In this document: piece after piece, positions 5,399 to 6,573 of the stretch
Position numbering within the stretch: position 1 is the first letter of the stretch
Layout of the letters: each line of letters opens with the position of its first letter
Source of the DNA: Betaproteobacteria bacterium
GTDB lineage: Bacteria; Pseudomonadota; Gammaproteobacteria; Burkholderiales; Casimicrobiaceae
Assembly (NCBI GenBank): GCA_003153335.1
Contig: PLYG01000257.1
Span: 1-6,573, forward strand
Length of the DNA: 6,573 nt
Direction: 5' to 3'
Notes under the pieces: model-generated
The model's database searches: none
Told to the model about the DNA's origin: nothing
The model's input: only the letters and a program-made list of their open reading frames with translations
Translations under genes and position numbers: made by a program

Positions 5399-6421
5399 AT
5401 GGGGTCAGGCGTTTCACTGTCGGTGCTCGACCAGTCGCCAGTCATCAGCGGGCACAGCCCGGGCGAAGCGATCGCTGCGACCATCGAACTTGCGGTCGCC
5501 GCCGAGCGCCTGGGATTCAGGCGCTATTGGCTGGCTGAACACCACGGGCTTCTGGGCTTGGCCGACCCCTGTCCCGAAATCCTGCTCACCCACGTCGCGG
5601 CAGCGACCAGCACCATCCGCGTCGGGACCGGCGGCATCATGCTGCCTTATTACAGCGCGTTCAAGGTCGCCGAAGTCTTTCGGATGCTCGAAACACTTTA
5701 TCCGGGACGGATCGATCTGGGTGTGGGTCGGGCGCCGGGTGGCGACATGCGCACCGCGCAGGCGATGACCAGCGGCGAGTATCGCGGCGCGCCGGACTTC
5801 CCGGAACAAATCCAGGAAGTCATCGGCTATATAACCGGGGCGCTGCCCGATGGGCACCCTTATCACGACGTTCTGGTGCAGCCGGCAGGCGGGGGCGCTC
5901 CCCAATTCTGGATGCTCGGTTCCTCCGACTACGGCGGCGCGCTTGCCGCCGCGCTAGGCCTGCGCTTCACGTTTGCGCACTTCATCACCGCGCAGGGTGG
6001 CGACGCGGTGACGCGGGCCTACCGCCAACAGTTCCGCCCTTCCGCGACCCTGCGCGCGCCGCAGGCGATGGTGGCGGTATTTGTGCTGTGCGCCGAGACC
6101 GACGCCGAGGCCGAGCGGCTGGCCGCTTCCTTCGACCTGCGCCGATTGCAAATGGACTTGGGGCTCAACGGACCGATCCCGACACTCGAAGAAGCCGCTG
6201 CCTACCGGTACACGGATGCCGACCGGTTACGCATTCGCCACCACCGGCAACGGGCGGTGATCGGGTCGCCGGCGCGGGTGCATGAACAATTGCTCGCTTT
6301 GCGCGAGCGCTACGCCGCAGACGAGCTGGTCGTGGTCACCATCACCGGAGACTACGCGAGCCGGCTGCGTTCGTATGAATTGCTGGCCGATGCCTTTGGT
6401 CTGGCCGGCCCGCAACCGTAG
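5399..6421 (+). CDS. LLM-class flavin-dependent oxidoreductase (YhbW-like, luciferase family group 1)
   Basis: A 340-residue TIM-barrel protein of the bacterial luciferase-like monooxygenase family, closest in style to E. coli YhbW (about 335 residues) and the MsnO8-like subgroup. Hallmarks: N-terminal LSVLDQSP (7-14), RYWLAEHHG (42-50), HVAAAT-S-IRVGTGGIMLP (65-83), YPGRIDLGVGRAPGGD (101-116), WMLGSSDYGGALAAALGL (171-188), and the C-terminal DELVVVTITGDYASRLRSYELLADAFG block. Members use reduced FMN, usually from a partner reductase, to oxygenate a substrate; the substrate of this subgroup is mostly unknown. The ATG immediately follows the pdxH TGA (TGAATG) and no clear Shine-Dalgarno is seen within the pdxH end, so translation likely depends on ribosomes finishing pdxH. 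No flavin reductase gene is visible here. Confidence 0.93.
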   Translation: MGSGVSLSVLDQSPVISGHSPGEAIAATIELAVAAERLGFRRYWLAEHHGLLGLADPCPEILLTHVAAATSTIRVGTGGIMLPYYSAFKVAEVFRMLETLYPGRIDLGVGRAPGGDMRTAQAMTSGEYRGAPDFPEQIQEVIGYITGALPDGHPYHDVLVQPAGGGAPQFWMLGSSDYGGALAAALGLRFTFAHFITAQGGDAVTRAYRQQFRPSATLRAPQAMVAVFVLCAETDAEAERLAASFDLRRLQMDLGLNGPIPTLEEAAAYRYTDADRLRIRHHRQRAVIGSPARVHEQLLALRERYAADELVVVTITGDYASRLRSYELLADAFGLAGPQP

Positions 6422-6426
6422 ACATC

Positions 6427-6454
6427 ATGAGCAAAGCCGGATGAGCAAGGCAGG
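6427..6454 (+). repeat. 14-base imperfect tandem duplication of the dehydrogenase start region
   Basis: ATGAGCAAAGCCGG (6427-6440) is followed directly by ATGAGCAAGGCAGG (6441-6454), matching at 12 of 14 bases. Because 14 is not a multiple of three, the first copy opens a mini-frame, M-S-K-A-G then TGA (6442-6444), overlapping the second ATG in an ATGA arrangement. The second copy begins the long frame, also with M-S-K-A-G. Confidence 0.8.
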
Positions 6455-6573
6455 CGGAAGCGTTGCCGGGACCATCGTCGGCATCATCGGCGTGGGCGCG
6501 ATGGGTGGCGCAGTCGCGGCCGCCGTTCTGCTGATCACCGGCTGCACGACCCGGACGTTTGATCTGCAAGGTT
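6441..6573 (+). CDS. NAD(P)-dependent dehydrogenase, 3-hydroxyisobutyrate/6-phosphogluconate type, 5' part
   Basis: The first 44 residues of a gene that runs off the window. After M-S-K-A-G-G it shows a Rossmann beta-alpha-beta start: beta-1 TIVGIIG, then the dinucleotide loop G-V-G-A-M-G-G-A-V-A, an alpha helix AAVLLITG, beta-2 TTRTFD and an acidic D about 19 residues after the glycine loop. GxGxMGxxxA is typical of the 3-hydroxyisobutyrate dehydrogenase-like family; an acidic residue ending beta-2 would favour NAD over NADP. The start is 19 bases after the monooxygenase stop, without a clear Shine-Dalgarno but behind a mini-frame that ends in an ATGA overlap. Likely the third gene of the pdxH run. 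Substrate unknown, and the catalytic domain is outside the window. Confidence 0.7.
   Translation, partial: MSKAGGSVAGTIVGIIGVGAMGGAVAAAVLLITGCTTRTFDLQG

Noticed and set aside
6441..6573. Lipoprotein signal (L-I-T-G-C lipobox) in the last partial gene
   Set aside because: The N-terminus lacks the usual basic charge pattern, and the GxGxMGxxxA loop with a following beta strand ending in Asp fits a Rossmann fold better; the lipobox-like ITGC falls by chance at the helix end.

Overview
This is a GC-rich (roughly 60% or more by eye) chromosomal window with compact genes, strong third-position G/C bias and mostly housekeeping or accessory-metabolism functions. The AAKKP-tailed SWIB-domain protein, the Nu-class-like GST, the peptide-type ABC binding protein and a GGGAGA-rich palindromic intergenic repeat together suggest a betaproteobacterium, probably Burkholderiales. 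That placement is inference from gene style, not a database match.

Layout. (1) 1-201 is upstream sequence with a TACAAT -10-like box, then a + strand glutathione S-transferase-like gene (202-819). (2) 820-946 lies between converging genes and carries a palindromic, CCCTCTCC/GGTGAGGGG-type repeat. (3) 947-2536 on the - strand encodes an exported family-5 (Dpp/Opp-type) substrate-binding protein with a clear signal peptide and a perfect AGGAGG ribosome-binding site. (4) 2537-2699 is a divergent promoter region. (5) 2700-3875 on the + strand encodes a 12-helix major facilitator superfamily (MFS) transporter. (6) A strong hairpin at 3882-3907 separates it from (7) the convergent - strand gene at 3941-4363, which encodes a Lys/Ala/Pro-rich histone-H1-like tail fused to a SWIB domain. 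(8) 4364-4762 is a roughly 400-base non-coding stretch with a candidate promoter for the SWIB gene flanked by an 11-bp perfect inverted repeat. (9) 4763-6573 is a + strand run: pdxH (PLP synthesis), a luciferase-like flavin monooxygenase whose ATG directly follows the pdxH stop codon, and the start of a Rossmann-fold NAD(P)-dependent dehydrogenase cut by the window end. The dehydrogenase is preceded by a duplicated, out-of-frame copy of its own start region.

How the genes fit together. The last three genes look like one transcription unit of flavin- and nicotinamide-dependent redox enzymes, since PdxH and the luciferase-like protein both belong to FMN-using families. The binding protein has no permease or ATPase gene beside it here, so it is either an orphan or works with components encoded elsewhere. 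I see no mobile element, CRISPR array, tRNA, rRNA or defence system. The window reads as an ordinary chromosomal region; the points worth a second look are small-scale (the SWIB fusion and its promoter repeat, the duplicated start, and the leader of the binding-protein gene).
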